From Methanomethylovorans sp041447285 (GTDB taxonomy: Archaea; Halobacteriota; Methanosarcinia; Methanosarcinales; Methanosarcinaceae): a stretch of 64,000 nt of DNA. Location: contig NZ_JBGMEB010000009.1 in the NCBI RefSeq assembly GCF_041447285.1, forward strand, positions 1 through 64,000, in the 5' to 3' direction. The number at the start of each line of letters is the position of its first letter. Position 1 is the first letter of the stretch. The notes under the pieces are model-generated. The model had not been told where the DNA came from. It saw only the letters and a list, made by a program, of their open reading frames with translations, and made no database searches. A program made the position numbers and the translations under genes. This document shows, piece by piece, positions 16,907 to 26,226 of this stretch.

Positions 16907-16949
16907 AGATATGAAGTATAGAACTTTCACTATATATACATTACCGTGT

Positions 16950-16979
16950 TTTGTTCAAACAAATTCGATATAACATCGA
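16950..16979. promoter_or_regulatory. Candidate operator between the regulator and groES
   Basis: TTTGTT-CA-AACAAA (16950-16963) is a perfect inverted repeat, and TCGAT-ATAAC-ATCGA (16965-16979) is a second. They lie between the TATA box of the divergent regulator and that of groES (ATTATATATG, about 17003-17012). Both are placed to let a regulator control either direction. The bacterial CIRCE element is not present. Confidence 0.4.
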
Positions 16980-17002
16980 TGATTAACATAATATACAAAA
17001 TG

Positions 17003-17012
17003 ATTATATATG
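17003..17012 (+). promoter_or_regulatory. TATA box of groES-groEL
   Basis: ATTATATATG is a strong archaeal TATA box. It predicts a transcript start near 17034 and a 5' leader of about 45 bases that includes GGAGG at 17066-17070, ten bases before the groES ATG. Confidence 0.6.
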
Positions 17013-17079
17013 AGATTGACAATATAGATGCATGTAAGCTGGCAGGAAGCCAGTATATTTTCATTGGAGGATATCAGCA

Positions 17080-17355
17080 ATGATCATCAAACCGATTGGA
17101 GAGAGAGTATTAATAAAAGTGGTCAAACAGGCCGAAAAGACCGACAGTGGCATATACTTGCCGGAGTCAGCCAAAGAGGAGAAGAAAGAAGGAGTTATTG
17201 TCGCTGTAGGCACGTTTGAGGATGGACGTGAACTGCCTGTGAAAAAAGGAGACCATGTAATATATGGTGGTTACAAGAGCGACGAAATTGACCTCGATGG
17301 CGAATTACACGTTTTTGTAGACTTCAAGGATCTGCTTGCTGTGCTCGAAAAATAA
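17080..17355 (+). CDS. groES: Co-chaperonin GroES
   Basis: 91 residues with the typical GroES layout: IKPIGERVLIKVV at the start, the mobile loop (QAEKTDSGIYLPESAKEEKKEG), and GDHVIYGGYKSDEIDLDGE before a C-terminal strand. It forms the seven-part lid of the group I chaperonin. The start has GGAGG well placed. It is followed after 47 bases by groEL in the same direction. Group I chaperonins are a bacterial-type acquisition kept by Methanosarcina relatives beside their own group II thermosome. Confidence 0.97.
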   Translation: MIIKPIGERVLIKVVKQAEKTDSGIYLPESAKEEKKEGVIVAVGTFEDGRELPVKKGDHVIYGGYKSDEIDLDGELHVFVDFKDLLAVLEK

Positions 17356-17402
17356 GCAATAATAAAAGAAAATCATAGATAAAGACTAAAAGAGGTGTAG
17401 AA

Positions 17403-19013
17403 ATGACATCTAAACAGATCACATTCCATGAGAACGCACGCAAATCATTATTGAATGGTGTTGACAAGGTAGCCAATACAGTGAAGATCACATTAGGTCC
17501 AAAAGGGCGCAACGTTGTATTGGACAAAGCTACCAGCCCCCTGGTAACAAATGATGGTGTTACTATTGCAAAAGAGATTGAACTAAAAGACAAGTTTGAA
17601 AACATTGGTGCAAAACTTGTAAAAGAAGTAGCTTCCAAGACTCAGGACACCACAGGCGACGGTACTACCACTGCGACCCTGTTAGCACAGTCCCTTATCA
17701 CCGAAGGCATAAGAAACATTACAGCAGGTGCTAATCCTATTGAAGTCAAGAAAGGTATAGAAAAAGCCACTGAAGCAATTGTGAAACACATCAAAGAACA
17801 GAGCCAGGATGTAAAGGACAAAGCCAAGATCATCCAGGTTGCCACAATATCAGCTAACAATGACGAAGAGATCGGTGGTCTTATTGCAGGCGCCATGGAA
17901 AAAGTTGGATACAATGGTGTGATAACCGTAGAAGATTCCAAGACCATGGAAACCAGCCTTGAAGTCGTGGAGGGTATGCAGTTTGAGAGAGGGTTTGTAT
18001 CTCCGCATATGGCTACTGATCATGAAAAACTGACATGTGAATTCGATGAACCTTACATCCTAATCACTGACAGGACCATAAGCACCATGAACCAGATGAT
18101 CCCTGTGCTGGAAAAGGTGGCTAAAGAAGGCAGATCTTTGCTGATAGTGGCAAAGGATGTTGAAGGTGATGCACAGGCAGGAATTATACTGAATATCATG
18201 CGCGGTGCTTTGAAGGTATGCGCTGTCAAAGCTCCGGGCTTTGGCGATGATCAGAAGGACATGCTTGAGGACATAGCAGTGCTTACAGGCGGTACTGTTA
18301 TCAGTGAAGACAAAGGCATGAAGCTTGAGGACTTTACCGACGTGATGCTGGGCAATGCAAGGAAGATCACAGTAGACAAGAACAAGACCACCATCGTGGA
18401 AGGTAAGGGCAACAAGAATGCCATCGAGCAGAGAATGAGACTCATTGAGTCACAGGTCAAGCTCACAGACTCCGAGTACAAGAAGAAAGAGCTCAAGAAG
18501 CGCCTGGCAAAGCTTGGCGGTGGCGTGGCAGTAATAAAAGTAGGTGCAGCCACTGAGACCGAACTTAAGGAGAAGAAGATGAGGATCGACGATGCCCTGA
18601 ACGCTACCAAGGCCGCTGTAGAGGAAGGCGTGGTTGCAGGTGGCGGTGTCACACTGTTCCATGCAACATCTGTAGTAGAGGGATTGAAACTAAGTGGTGA
18701 CCAGCAGATCGGTGCCATGATCGTAAAAAGATCACTGGAAGAGCCAATGCGCCAGATCGCCATCAATGCAGGCAGGGAAGGCGCTGAGATTGTTGCCCGC
18801 GTTCGTACTGAAGCAAATCCGAACTTTGGATACAATGCGAAGACTGACGTGTTCGAAGACCTCTTTGAGGCCGGTGTGATAGACCCCACAAAGGTTGTAC
18901 GGAGTGGACTGCAGAATGCTGCCTCCATAGCTGGTATGGTTCTGACCACCGAAGTACTGGTTGCAGATTTCGATGACGAGAAAGATGAAAGGACTGCTGC
19001 GATCATAATCTGA
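17403..19013 (+). CDS. groEL: Chaperonin GroEL (group I)
   Basis: 536 residues, normal length for GroEL. Seen are KITLGPKGRNVVLDK, the ATP motif TTGDGTTTATLLAQ near residue 85, the apical domain (GMQFERGFVSPHMAT), ATISANNDEEIG, and the C-terminal VEEGVVAGGGVTLFHA. The usual bacterial C-terminal GGM repeat is absent; the protein ends in DDEKDERTAAIII. It folds proteins in the cytoplasm with GroES. GAGGTG lies seven bases before the ATG. The pair is the second unit of a heat-shock block that ends with clpB. Confidence 0.98.
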   Translation: MTSKQITFHENARKSLLNGVDKVANTVKITLGPKGRNVVLDKATSPLVTNDGVTIAKEIELKDKFENIGAKLVKEVASKTQDTTGDGTTTATLLAQSLITEGIRNITAGANPIEVKKGIEKATEAIVKHIKEQSQDVKDKAKIIQVATISANNDEEIGGLIAGAMEKVGYNGVITVEDSKTMETSLEVVEGMQFERGFVSPHMATDHEKLTCEFDEPYILITDRTISTMNQMIPVLEKVAKEGRSLLIVAKDVEGDAQAGIILNIMRGALKVCAVKAPGFGDDQKDMLEDIAVLTGGTVISEDKGMKLEDFTDVMLGNARKITVDKNKTTIVEGKGNKNAIEQRMRLIESQVKLTDSEYKKKELKKRLAKLGGGVAVIKVGAATETELKEKKMRIDDALNATKAAVEEGVVAGGGVTLFHATSVVEGLKLSGDQQIGAMIVKRSLEEPMRQIAINAGREGAEIVARVRTEANPNFGYNAKTDVFEDLFEAGVIDPTKVVRSGLQNAASIAGMVLTTEVLVADFDDEKDERTAAIII

Positions 19014-19336
19014 TCGCCTTCCTTAATTTTTCATTAATATAGAACAAATAAAGATCAATTGTCTATATCTGAAACTGCAGCTCGAAGAGAAAAAGAAAAT
19101 ACTCATCGAGTAACGCATAAAGGAATATTTTTTACTGCACCTGCGTTTGGTGCATGGGCATGACCTTTGAGTCATGACCCGATTATCCTTATCAAATGCT
19201 GGTTTCTGGCAGCCGTGCAGCCAGTTTTCCACGCGTTGGGAAGAAGTGGGAAACTAAAACCCGATAATCAAACGGCGCTTATAAAATAGATTAAGATCAT
19301 TGATTATGTGGATTTGAACCATTTAGGGGGAAAAGT
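19014..19336. other. Structured intergenic segment between groEL and clpB
   Basis: No protein gene is supported. At 19136-19154 TGCACC and GGTGCA make a hairpin. At 19156-19180 GGG-CATGAC and GTCATG-A-CCC make a strong hairpin with one bulged base. CTGGC (19206-19210) and GCCAG (19220-19224) make a third, and GATTATC (19181-19187) can pair with GATAATC (19263-19269), closing over it. CTTATAAAATA at about 19278-19288 is the clpB TATA box, so the fold precedes the clpB transcript and may be a separate RNA or the groEL 3' end. Confidence 0.45.
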
Positions 19337-21991
19337 ATGGATTTGAATCGTTTCACTCAGAAAGCCCAGGAAGCGATCCAGGGCTCAACTACAATCGCTG
19401 CCAGATACCATAATCAGCAGATAGATTGCGAACACCTGCTTCTGGCAATGCTGGAACAAAGTGGAGGTCTAGTACCCACACTGCTACAAAAGCTCGATGT
19501 TGAGCCAGGCAGAGTCATTGAAAAGGTAGAAGATAAACTTGCGAGCCTGCCACAGGTATCCGGCCCAGGAGGAGAGCAGGTCTACATGACCCAGACACTC
19601 AAGAGAGTGCTGGATTCTGCAAACAAGACCGCTGGCAAAATGCAGGACGAGTTCGTTAGTGTGGAACACCTGCTGATAGCCATTACAGAGGAAAAAGATT
19701 CAGTAGCAGGAAAAATACTCATTGGCGAGGGAATCACAAAGGACCGTGTGCTTGCTGCCATCAAAGAGATAAGAGGAGGCAGACGCATTACTTCAGAAAA
19801 TCCAGAAGACACAATGGAACCACTAAAGAAATACGGAATTGATTTTACTGAACTGGCATCCCAGGGTAAGCTTGACCCTGTGATCGGCAGGGAACAAGAG
19901 ATCAGGCGTACCATAGAAATCCTTTCCCGCCGCAGAAAGAACAACCCTGTACTGATAGGAGAAGCTGGTGTTGGTAAGACAGCCATAGTAGAAGGTCTGG
20001 CACAGCGTGTTGCAAAGAAAGACGTGCCTGATGCCATGAAGGACAAACGCATAATTGCGCTTGACATGGGAGCGCTCATAGCAGGAGCTAAGTTCAGGGG
20101 CGAGTTTGAGGAGCGACTTAAGGCGGTGCTTAAGGAGGTTGCTGAGTCGGAAGGACAGATAATTCTGTTCATAGACGAACTGCACACCATAGTAGGTGCT
20201 GGAGCAACTGAAGGTGCCATGGATGCAGGAAACCTGCTCAAGCCAATGCTGGCACGTGGTGAACTGCATTGTATAGGTGCAACCACACTGAACGAGTACC
20301 GCAAGTATATCGAGAAGGATGCCGCACTTGAACGTCGCTTCTTGCCTGTAATAGTAGAACAGCCCACAGTAGAGGACACAATATCAATCTTGCGTGGACT
20401 TAAGGAAAAGTATGAAGTACATCATGGTGTGCGTCTGAAGGATTCAGCCCTGGTTGCAGCAGCCATCATGAGCCACAGATACATAGCAGACAGGTTCCTG
20501 CCTGACAAGGCCATAGATCTTGTAGACGAAGCTGCTGCAAAAAAGAGAACTGCTATAGATAGCAAGCCTGCTGAGCTTGATGAAGCAGACCGAAAGATCA
20601 TGCAACTTGAGATAGAAAGGGAAGCACTCAAGAAAGAAAAGGACGAGGCATCTAAGGAACGTCTTGAAGTATTGGAAAAGGAGCTTGCGGACATCCGTGC
20701 TGAATCAGATGCAATGAGAGCAAAGTGGGATATGGAAAAGGAAACCATAGCCAGACTCAATGCTATCAAGCAGCAGATAGAAGATACAAAAGTGCAGCTT
20801 GAGCTTGCAGAGAACGACAACAACCTGGAATTGGCATCAAAACTGAAGTATGGTACACTTATTCCCCTGCAGCACCAATATATCCAGGAAGAAGAGGAGC
20901 TCAAGAAAACACAGGATGAGATGCTGCTAAGCGAAGAAGTGGGCGAAGAGGATATTGCAGAAGTAGTTTCGGTCTGGACAAAGATACCAGTCACCAAGCT
21001 TCTTGAAGGACAGCGTGAGAAACTCGTCCATATTGAAGAGAACCTGCACAAGCGGATCATTGGTCAGAAAGAAGCTGTAAGGGCAGTGGCTGATGCCGTT
21101 ATCCGCGCTTATGCTGGAATTAAGGACCCAAGACGCCCCATTGGAAGTTTTATATTCCTAGGGCCTACCGGAGTAGGTAAGACCGAACTTGCCAAAGCTC
21201 TAGCAGCCGAACTGTTCGATGATGAGAACAACATAATCCGGATAGACATGTCCGAATACATGGAGAAGCATACGGTTGCCCGTATGATCGGTGCACCTCC
21301 CGGTTATATTGGTCATGACGAAGGAGGCCAGCTAACCGAGGCCGTGAGAAGAAGACCCTATGCAGTGGTGCTCTTTGATGAGATCGAAAAGGCACATCCT
21401 GATGTGTTCAATGTCATGCTGCAGATACTGGACGATGGCCGGCTGACAGATTCCAAGGGCAGGACAGTGGACTTTAAGAACACACTTGTGATCATGACCT
21501 CGAACATATTTGCAGGTGACCTGACAAAACTCCTGGAAACCTCGGATGGCACCTACAGACCTGAACAAGGAATGCCGGAGATATCGCACAAGGAAGGCCA
21601 TGGGTATGAGCAGTTGCAGGCAAAGGCACTCAGTGAACTGAGTAAGTATTTCAGACCTGAGTTTCTTAACCGAATAGATGAGATTGCCATATTCCATGCA
21701 CTGAGACCCGATGAACTTGTCCACATAGTGGACCTGAAGGTAGCAGACCTCGTAGCAAGACTTCGGGATAAGAGAATACACCTGGAGATCACGGATGAGG
21801 CAAAGCGCTACCTTGGCAGGGCAGGTTATAGCGAGACCTTTGGTGCTCGCCCGCTTAAGCGAGTCATCCAGAACGAAGTTGAGACAAAAGTTGCCAAGCT
21901 CATAGTCTCGGGCAAGGTTACAGAAGGCTCAACTGTAGTAGTGAATGTAAAAGACAATCAGATTGTACTGAATGTTTCTCAGAAAGCTTGA
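19337..21991 (+). CDS. clpB: Disaggregase ClpB
   Basis: 884 residues. The N-terminal domain (1-150, double Clp repeat), first AAA+ module with GEAGVGKTAIVEGLAQR near residue 210 and FIDELHTIVGAG, a coiled-coil middle domain (about 405-525; the hallmark separating ClpB from ClpA/ClpC), and the second module with FLGPTGVGKTELAKAL near 610 and LFDEIEKAHPDVFN are all visible. ClpB pulls aggregated proteins apart with Hsp70. AGGGGGAAAAGT precedes the ATG. Preceded by its own TATA box and followed by a terminator. Like groESL, a gene of bacterial type. Confidence 0.98.
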   Translation: MDLNRFTQKAQEAIQGSTTIAARYHNQQIDCEHLLLAMLEQSGGLVPTLLQKLDVEPGRVIEKVEDKLASLPQVSGPGGEQVYMTQTLKRVLDSANKTAGKMQDEFVSVEHLLIAITEEKDSVAGKILIGEGITKDRVLAAIKEIRGGRRITSENPEDTMEPLKKYGIDFTELASQGKLDPVIGREQEIRRTIEILSRRRKNNPVLIGEAGVGKTAIVEGLAQRVAKKDVPDAMKDKRIIALDMGALIAGAKFRGEFEERLKAVLKEVAESEGQIILFIDELHTIVGAGATEGAMDAGNLLKPMLARGELHCIGATTLNEYRKYIEKDAALERRFLPVIVEQPTVEDTISILRGLKEKYEVHHGVRLKDSALVAAAIMSHRYIADRFLPDKAIDLVDEAAAKKRTAIDSKPAELDEADRKIMQLEIEREALKKEKDEASKERLEVLEKELADIRAESDAMRAKWDMEKETIARLNAIKQQIEDTKVQLELAENDNNLELASKLKYGTLIPLQHQYIQEEEELKKTQDEMLLSEEVGEEDIAEVVSVWTKIPVTKLLEGQREKLVHIEENLHKRIIGQKEAVRAVADAVIRAYAGIKDPRRPIGSFIFLGPTGVGKTELAKALAAELFDDENNIIRIDMSEYMEKHTVARMIGAPPGYIGHDEGGQLTEAVRRRPYAVVLFDEIEKAHPDVFNVMLQILDDGRLTDSKGRTVDFKNTLVIMTSNIFAGDLTKLLETSDGTYRPEQGMPEISHKEGHGYEQLQAKALSELSKYFRPEFLNRIDEIAIFHALRPDELVHIVDLKVADLVARLRDKRIHLEITDEAKRYLGRAGYSETFGARPLKRVIQNEVETKVAKLIVSGKVTEGSTVVVNVKDNQIVLNVSQKA

Positions 21992-22000
21992 GCTTTCCTA

Positions 22001-22029
22001 GCCACCTATAATGGTGGCTTCCTACTTTT
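22001..22029 (+). terminator. Terminator of clpB
   Basis: GCCACC at 22001-22006 and GGTGGC at 22013-22018 form a perfect 6-base stem with a TATAAT loop, starting ten bases after the clpB stop and followed by the T-rich TTCCTACTTTTATT. Confidence 0.7.
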
Positions 22030-22518
22030 ATTATACAAAAGATTATTTTTGCCTCTACCTGTGCTGTTATTCCATGTTTTAATTGAGTTAACAAATCCCC
22101 ATATGCACATATTATTTGATTAATACCAACTTTAATGGTAAAAGCCCAATATTGATTACAGTAGTAGACAATTATAATAGTAAAAATAGAGTAACAACCA
22201 TACAAAGAATAGAACCAAAAAAAGAACTTACAGATGCTGAATAGAATATAAAGATCTTAAAGATACAAAACCCACCAATAAAAGAAAAAGCGAGTATTTG
22301 AAAATAAATCCAAATATCTTTTATATTAAATGGCAGACAAATGAACTGTAGAATATAAATACAGAGAAAATACATAAGACATAAATAGCTTCATAGATAG
22401 TGATTGTATAAGATACCAAATATTACAAACATATTTTGGCATCACACCAACTTTTTGAGTAAATTTATATACTAAAAGATAATACATTGTTACACCTGAT
22501 TGGTAGGCGGAATGTAAA
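22030..22518. other. AT-rich intergenic region before G3E GTPases
   Basis: About 490 bases of very AT-rich sequence with no supported gene. A hydrophobic minus-strand frame (22172-22375) is probably chance. The plus-strand TTTATATACTA at about 22463-22473 is a good TATA box for the first GTPase, predicting a start near 22495 and a short leader with GTAGGCGGA before the ATG at 22519. Confidence 0.5.
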
Positions 22519-23802
22519 ATGGATGCTATTGTTATTGGAGGATTTTTAGGAAGCGGAAAAACAACCACGGTCATAAACCTTGGAAAGTTTCTTGCTGAGA
22601 AAGGACATAAGGTTGCAATCATAGTCAACGAAATAGGAGAAATAGGAATAGACGGAGACCTGATTAGCAAATATGGATTGGATACAAAAGAGATCACCAA
22701 CGGCTGCATATGTTGCACACTAAAGGTTAGTATGAAAACAACTTTGATAGAGTTGCGCGAATCCTACAACCCGGACTTTGTGATCATCGAACCCTCGGGT
22801 ATTGCCTTCCCGAACATGATAAAGAAAGAAATAGAACTTATGAACCTGGGAGTGAATGTAAAAGTATCACCCCTTACAACACTCATTGATGGGAGCAGGT
22901 TCAAGGCAATTATGAAATCTGTGAAGACCTATGCTATAAGGCAAATAGAAGATGCAGATATCCTGGTTATAAACAAAGTAGATCTTATAGAAAATCTGCA
23001 ACTCCCAGTCCTTGAAGCATCTGTACAGCAATTGAACCCAAAGGCAAAAGTACTCAAAATGTCCTCAAAGCCAGAGGACCCTGGCTTCAATGAGTTATTG
23101 AAGATGATCCTGCCTGAGCCAGCAATGATAGAGAAAACGAAACCAATAGACGCACACAAACACGAAACAGAAACTCATGAGCACGAACATGATCATCAAG
23201 AACACGAAGAACACATACACCACAAACACACCCACTATGACAGTGATTCATCTGGACTTGCATCTTATGCTAACGATTACAAGATCCTTGAAGAGAGCAT
23301 TGATAGTGACATGGCAAAAGTGCTCGCAATGGACATTGCAGAGAGAGTAAAGTCTGAAATAATAAAGTTCAGCCCGGAATTCGTAGGCCACCTTAAAATG
23401 TTCCTTGAATCTCCTCACGAAACCGTGAAGATCAGCATTACTGCATATTCAGAAACTCCCCAGGTAAATGTAATTAAGACAACATCTGCCATAGCACCTA
23501 GGTTTAAGATACTGACTGCGGTTTCAGGCATGGAGGAGGACAGTCTTGTACACCTGGTGGATGAAAGTGTCAAATCTGCATTTGAAAAGAAAAAGATCAA
23601 GTCATTGAGACTGCATGAGCCACATGACCATGATCACCACCACGACCATGATCACGATCATCACGATCACGACCACCATGAACACCAGTCCCATGAAAAG
23701 ATCAGCAAGGCAGAGGATTATGATGACATATACGATCATGACCTGAAAAACAATGAGATTGCATGTGAATGCCATACCGACAAAGAAAGCTGCAAAGTAT
23801 GA
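22519..23802 (+). CDS. His-rich G3E family GTPase (COG0523/CobW-like)
   Basis: 427 residues. The G domain has Walker A GGFLGSGKTTT near the start, the family metal site GCICCTL near residue 70, IEPSGIAFP and the NKVD specificity motif. Two His-rich tracts, about residues 208-240 and 365-395 (alternating H, D, E), would bind several divalent ions. COG0523 proteins are metallochaperones or insertases; metal and target cannot be told from sequence, though Co, Ni or Zn are reasonable. A similar gene follows after 29 bases and DUF169 and CbiX genes are close, which favours a metal or corrinoid theme. Confidence 0.9.
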   Translation: MDAIVIGGFLGSGKTTTVINLGKFLAEKGHKVAIIVNEIGEIGIDGDLISKYGLDTKEITNGCICCTLKVSMKTTLIELRESYNPDFVIIEPSGIAFPNMIKKEIELMNLGVNVKVSPLTTLIDGSRFKAIMKSVKTYAIRQIEDADILVINKVDLIENLQLPVLEASVQQLNPKAKVLKMSSKPEDPGFNELLKMILPEPAMIEKTKPIDAHKHETETHEHEHDHQEHEEHIHHKHTHYDSDSSGLASYANDYKILEESIDSDMAKVLAMDIAERVKSEIIKFSPEFVGHLKMFLESPHETVKISITAYSETPQVNVIKTTSAIAPRFKILTAVSGMEEDSLVHLVDESVKSAFEKKKIKSLRLHEPHDHDHHHDHDHDHHDHDHHEHQSHEKISKAEDYDDIYDHDLKNNEIACECHTDKESCKV

Positions 23803-23831
23803 ACTTCCTGAAAACAGGATAGGAGGAGCAT

Positions 23832-24881
23832 ATGAGGATTCTAATCGTTAGCGGGTTTCTGGGCAGTGGGAAAACCACTTCTGTGGTAAAGATAGGAAAG
23901 TATCTCAAAGAGAGAGGACATACTATTGCCGTCCTGGTCAATGATGTAGCAGATGTGGGAGTTGACGGGCAGGTCATAAGTGAAAACGGGCTGGATTCAA
24001 AAGAAATGCCAAGAGGGTGCATCTGCTGCACTCTTAAATACGCTCTGGAAGGAAATATTGCATTGATACAGGCCGAATCTAACCCCGATATACTCATAAT
24101 TGAACCTACAGGAGTTGCTTTCCCTGACAGAATAAAAGAACAGATCGAAAAAATGGATTTTGGACCAGAGGTTACAATGGGCCCGATAATCTCATTGATT
24201 GACGGGAGCAAGTTCAGGCATATAATGGAACATTCAGAGTACGCTGCAACAAAACAGATGGAAAATGCCGACATTATAGTGATAAACAAGAAAGATCTGA
24301 TGGAAAAAGAGGAAATATCTGCAGTAAAGAATGTAATCCGGGACATAAATGTAGATGCAGAGATCTTTTCAATTTCGTTTAAGGAAAAAGACCTTGCACT
24401 CATACAATTTATGAATGCTGTAGAGTCGTGGCTTGGAATGGAAGCCACCACAGGTTCAGCTATAAATATTGAAGATAACGATTGCCCGGATAACATGTGT
24501 GCATCCAATGACGACCACTTCGACCATTTCAATGTCAGCAGTTATGCGGACACATATCATATAGAACACACAATAGATACGGATACTGCGATCAATGCAG
24601 CGACCTCAATTATGAAAGACCTGAAAAATATGGTTCTTGCACTCAATCCCAAGTTTCTGGGTCATTTAAAAATGTTCCTGCACACCGAATCTATAGCTTT
24701 GAGAATCAGTGTGACATCTTATCTTGACAATCCAGAAGTGGAAGTGATCGACACCGATATTTCAGACCATGGTGAATTCACGGTCTTTGCTGCTGTAACT
24801 GAGGTGCATCGGGACGATCTTGCGCAGATCATCAAAAGATCAGTCATGGGAAACTCTTCCCATCTTGGAATCAGTATCTAA
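23832..24881 (+). CDS. G3E family GTPase, paralog of preceding gene
   Basis: 349 residues, clearly a paralog of the gene before it: SGFLGSGKTTSVVKIGKYL at the start, GCICCTLKYAL, IEPTGVAFPDRIKEQIE and NKKDL are shared. It lacks the long His tracts and instead has a short DNDCPDNMCASNDDHFDHF segment near residue 220 as a possible metal site. The C-terminal domain (LNPKFLGHLKMFLHTE) matches that of the first GTPase. AGGAGG precedes the ATG. The pair may form a heterodimer or serve different client enzymes. Confidence 0.9.
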   Translation: MRILIVSGFLGSGKTTSVVKIGKYLKERGHTIAVLVNDVADVGVDGQVISENGLDSKEMPRGCICCTLKYALEGNIALIQAESNPDILIIEPTGVAFPDRIKEQIEKMDFGPEVTMGPIISLIDGSKFRHIMEHSEYAATKQMENADIIVINKKDLMEKEEISAVKNVIRDINVDAEIFSISFKEKDLALIQFMNAVESWLGMEATTGSAINIEDNDCPDNMCASNDDHFDHFNVSSYADTYHIEHTIDTDTAINAATSIMKDLKNMVLALNPKFLGHLKMFLHTESIALRISVTSYLDNPEVEVIDTDISDHGEFTVFAAVTEVHRDDLAQIIKRSVMGNSSHLGISI

Positions 24882-25010
24882 GTCACTTGCCTTTTTCTTT
24901 TTTTGCGGATCTGCTTTTTAAATTATATTTAAAAATCCAAGATGATTGAAGATCCTTTTATGTGAGAGGAGCACATACAGAACTACACATCTTAGCTTAA
25001 TCACCCCCTG

Positions 25011-25033
25011 GCAAACTATATATACAGTTTTGC
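25011..25033. promoter_or_regulatory. TATA box inside an inverted repeat (DUF169 promoter)
   Basis: GCAAACT at 25011-25017 and AGTTTTGC at 25026-25033 are inverted repeats (one base bulged) that enclose the TATA box CTATATATA. A protein bound here would block the promoter of the DUF169 gene. The predicted transcript start is near 25045. Confidence 0.45.
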
Positions 25034-25085
25034 ACAATATTCACACAGCCTACCAAAACCTATGATCGACAGAGGAGAAGATTTC

Positions 25086-25772
25086 ATGAACAACGAAGAG
25101 ATCCAGAAATTAGGAAAAGAACTTATAGACACACTTCATCTGAAAACATCACCTGTCGCTGTACATCTTGTTAAAGCAGATGAAGAACTACCCGCTGATA
25201 TACCCAGAATAGGGGAAAACATAAGACATTGTCAGATGGTGGATAACACAAGACGAAAAGGATCTCAATTCTATGCAATACTTGATGATCACATGTGCAA
25301 AGGTGGAGCTGCAGTAATGGGGCTTACTGAAATGGGCGAGAAACTGAAAACAGGAGAAGTGTACTATCACCTTAATCATTTCGGATCACTTGATGCTGCG
25401 AAGAGCACTATGGAGAAAGTTCCACGAGTAGCAGGAAATTCAGTAAAAGCTGTAGTATACTCACCTCTTGAGAAAACTACTTTCAAACCTGACGTAGTAT
25501 TGATCATTACAACCCCTAAGCAGGTAATGGAACTGTCACAGGCATTATTACACAAGAACGGCGGACGAGTCAATGCAAGCTTTGCCGGCAAACAAAGCGT
25601 TTGTGCAGACGGCGTAGCTTATCCATATCTCTCAGGAGAAGCAGGCGTAACCATAGGATGCAGCGGCAGCCGCAAGTACACAGAAATAAAGGAAGACGAG
25701 ATGATCATGAGCATACCAGTGGACATGCTGCCGGGTCTTGTGGCATCTGCAAAAACGATGTTCAGTAACTGA
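25086..25772 (+). CDS. DUF169 family protein
   Basis: 228 residues with the DUF169 features: TSPVAVHLVKADEELPADIP near the start, HCQMVDNTRRKG and DDHMCKGGAAVMGL with conserved Cys, and the C-terminal GCSGSRKYTEI segment. Function is unknown; the Cys pattern suggests metal or cofactor binding. The ATG at 25086 is chosen because GAGGAG lies just upstream; the frame is open to an ATG at 25062. It has its own promoter but lies next to the GTPases and opposite CbiX, consistent with a metal or corrinoid role (inference). Confidence 0.87.
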   Translation: MNNEEIQKLGKELIDTLHLKTSPVAVHLVKADEELPADIPRIGENIRHCQMVDNTRRKGSQFYAILDDHMCKGGAAVMGLTEMGEKLKTGEVYYHLNHFGSLDAAKSTMEKVPRVAGNSVKAVVYSPLEKTTFKPDVVLIITTPKQVMELSQALLHKNGGRVNASFAGKQSVCADGVAYPYLSGEAGVTIGCSGSRKYTEIKEDEMIMSIPVDMLPGLVASAKTMFSN

Positions 25773-25830
25773 ACATCTTCTTTTTAGAACTTATACAAAA
25801 AGAAAGGGCTGTGTTCTTACACAGCTATGA

Positions 25831-26226
25831 TCAGAGAACTTCCTGCGCTCTCTTGAAGATCAGATCAGCAATGAGCTCGTCGCTTCCAAGGGGCTTGCCG
25901 TACAGGATCTTTACCTGCTGTCCATTCATTTTGATGCTACCCTGTTTAGTCTCAGGATCCAGCTTCAATATACCTGGAATATCCTTGGTGATATGTACAC
26001 CGGATGCAAGGAATACGGGCACAGCGACAATGGTACTCACACCAGTACCTTGGAATGAGAGTAATGCTTCTTCCAGAGAAGGAGTGCTCATTTCCATAAA
26101 TCCGGCTTTTACAACGTATTCGGGGTGTTTTTTAGCAATAATAGCTGCGATCTCTGTAACAACCTGGTTGTTGTAAGGCAATCTGCTGCCATGGCCTATG
26201 GCCAGGATACCAATCTTTTCACTCAT
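25831..26226 (-). CDS. cbiX: Sirohydrochlorin cobaltochelatase, small form CbiX
   Basis: 131 residues, the size of the archaeal single-domain CbiXS that acts as a dimer. The N-terminal GILAIGHGSRLPYNN holds one metal-binding His and FLASGVHITKDIP the second. It inserts cobalt into sirohydrochlorin in the early-cobalt (anaerobic) route to corrinoids, or nickel in the coenzyme F430 route. The ATG at 26226 has AGGTGAT upstream; ten residues further upstream are not needed. The gene stands alone between the DUF169 gene and fdhD. Confidence 0.9.
   Translation of the reverse strand: MSEKIGILAIGHGSRLPYNNQVVTEIAAIIAKKHPEYVVKAGFMEMSTPSLEEALLSFQGTGVSTIVAVPVFLASGVHITKDIPGILKLDPETKQGSIKMNGQQVKILYGKPLGSDELIADLIFKRAQEVL

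Noticed and set aside
16940..17080. CIRCE operator upstream of groES
   Set aside because: The TTAGCACTC-N9-GAGTGCTAA pattern is absent; only other short inverted repeats are seen.
18251..19006. Long minus-strand frame opposite groEL
   Set aside because: Low-complexity Ser-rich shadow of groEL codons; no start signal or family resemblance.
22172..22375. Hydrophobic minus-strand frame of 67 codons upstream of the G3E GTPases
   Set aside because: The region is extremely AT-rich, which yields hydrophobic frames by chance; there is no ribosome site and the composition shows heavy Phe/Ile bias.
23610..23700. Repeated CATGACCATGATCAC-like units resembling a short repeat array
   Set aside because: They encode the His/Asp-rich tail of the GTPase in frame and lack spacers, so they are not a CRISPR or intergenic repeat.
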